NCBI GenBank assembly: GCA_947498815.1
Contig: CANMLU010000001.1
Coordinates: forward strand, 310,001-374,000
Direction of reading: 5' to 3'
Length of the DNA: 64,000 bases
Source: an uncultured Aquimarina sp.
GTDB lineage: Bacteria > Bacteroidota > Bacteroidia > Flavobacteriales > Flavobacteriaceae
Position numbers and translations under genes: made by a program. Every line of letters begins with the position of its first letter. The stretch's first letter is position 1. Below the pieces are notes generated by a model. The model was given only the letters and a program-made list of their open reading frames with translations, did no database searches and had not been told where the DNA came from. Shown here piece by piece: positions 63,151-64,000 of the stretch.

Positions 63151-64000
63151 CTAATAGTATAATTCGTCTGTACGTAAGTTCAAGAAACGTTGTGTTGCAA
63201 AGAAAGTACTGATCCAAGTAATCAAAACCCCTATTCCAAAAACACCCAAAAACAAAATAATCAGTAAGATTTCATCGTCTAATAAAGCTAGTTCTGGGAA
63301 CGTTTTATTGAGATAATATAATGCCACACCCACCCCAATCAATGCTACAAAGGCTCCTATCATGCCTAGCCGCACACTCTTCCATACAAAAGGTTTGCGA
63401 ATGAACTTTTTGGTAGCACCCACCATTTGCATAGTTTTGATAATAAATCGTTTCGAATATACCGATAAACGAATAGAGCTGTTAATTAATAATACCGCTA
63501 TAAAGGTGAAGATTCCGCTAATTAATAATACCCAAAAACTTATTCGTTTAATATTGTCGTTTAATAATGAAATCAAAGGTTTATCATAAATCACTTCATC
63601 AACAAAATTCTTCTTGACGATAGAAGCATTAATTTCTTCAATTTTTGCAGGGTCTACAAAATCGGCTTTCAGATATACATCAATAGAATTTTGTAAAGGG
63701 TTATATCCTAGAAAATCCATAAAATTTTCACCAATATCTTTACTGTGTTCTTCGGCAGCTTCATCCTTGGAGATAAAAGTAGTAGACTTGGTATACTCTG
63801 CCAATGCCAATGTTTTTTCAAGTTGTTTGATCTCTACCTCTTTGGCGGTATCTTTAAGATAAATAGTAAGCGCGATTTTTTCTTTGAAATGATCTGCAAC
63901 TTTTTTGGTGTTCAGAACCAGTAATCCTAATAAGCCCAATAAAAATAAAACCAACGAAATACTAATAACTACAGAGAAATAAGAAGAGATTAGTCGTCGT
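63151..64000 (-). CDS. ftsX: Cell division protein FtsX, N-terminus outside the window
   Basis: The frame stays open to base 64000, and RRLISSYFSVVISISLVLFLLGLLGLLVL precedes the first in-frame start codon seen, so the true N-terminus is beyond the window. First helix, an extracytoplasmic domain (NTKKVADHFKEKIALTIYLKDTAKEVEIKQL), then three more helices with the MQMVGATKKFIRKPFV loop. FtsX with FtsE controls wall hydrolases at division. Confidence 0.93.
   Translation of the reverse strand, partial: RRLISSYFSVVISISLVLFLLGLLGLLVLNTKKVADHFKEKIALTIYLKDTAKEVEIKQLEKTLALAEYTKSTTFISKDEAAEEHSKDIGENFMDFLGYNPLQNSIDVYLKADFVDPAKIEEINASIVKKNFVDEVIYDKPLISLLNDNIKRISFWVLLISGIFTFIAVLLINSSIRLSVYSKRFIIKTMQMVGATKKFIRKPFVWKSVRLGMIGAFVALIGVGVALYYLNKTFPELALLDDEILLIILFLGVFGIGVLITWISTFFATQRFLNLRTDELYY

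Overview
The window looks like chromosome from a marine member of the Flavobacteriaceae (Bacteroidota); Aquimarina or a close relative is my guess, not a demonstrated identity. Reasons: low GC, gliding genes gldE and gldD beside ssb and mutY, several promoters of the Bacteroidota type (TTG, about 19-22 bases, TAnnTTTG), few Shine-Dalgarno sites, DUF3127, DUF3098 and DUF4199 proteins, and a TonB-dependent receptor under a TPP riboswitch. No tRNA, rRNA, CRISPR array or insertion sequence was seen.

Layout. 1-6.7 kb: biotin synthesis (end of bioF, bioD, an alpha/beta hydrolase, bioA, a ketoacyl synthase and bioB with its own promoter), interrupted by two convergent membrane-protein genes. 6.7-9.1 kb: a JmjC-type protein, recX, a hypothetical gene and a 450-base gap. 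9.1-22.5 kb: an accessory region devoted to ribosomally made, modified peptides. 22.5-31.2 kb: housekeeping genes (RNase G/E, a tiny basic ribosome-associated candidate, HU, mutY, ssb, gldE, gldD, rplU, rpmA). 31.2-42.3 kb: ahcY, a phosphopantetheinyl transferase, a YkoF/PnuC/NadR-like uptake set, arfB and a two-component pair. 42.4-51.6 kb: thiamin acquisition and synthesis with two TPP riboswitches. 51.7-64 kb: greA, HIT, thioesterase, kinase, aat, upp, tag, truB, uppP and the start-truncated ftsX.

The accessory region is the most interesting part. On the minus strand one promoter leads five short genes for double-glycine leader peptides, then a JmjC-type oxygenase, an unknown protein, a C39-peptidase ABC exporter and a lipoprotein. 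Four of the peptides end in Lys/Glu-rich tails without cysteine; the fifth ends in alternating Lys-Cys. Divergently transcribed are a split LanB dehydratase (glutamylation half, then elimination half) and a membrane-spanning regulator (signal peptide, TPR repeats, one membrane helix, AraC-type DNA-binding domain). Two more double-glycine peptide genes follow, with a conserved [IL]LS-x-L-x-LCA core, a broken remnant of the regulator gene between them, and a second full regulator after them. No LanC cyclase is in the window. A direct-repeat motif with 21-22 base spacing (ATTC..TG..AA..CAGAC) lies just upstream of the five-peptide promoter and upstream of both downstream peptide genes. My working model is a modified-peptide locus in which TPR/AraC receptors sense an extracytoplasmic signal, possibly the exported peptides, and activate the peptide promoters.

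The thiamin region is coherent: a TPP riboswitch with a terminator controls the outer-membrane receptor, and a second TPP riboswitch precedes thiS-thiC-thiE-like-thiD-thiE-thiG-thiH. thiF is not present. The YkoF-like, PnuC-type and NadR-like genes at 34.5-35.9 kb may take up thiamin or nicotinamide riboside. Two families of short dispersed intergenic repeats occur; one 38-base repeat is present as exact inverted copies at 22.6 and 50.5 kb.
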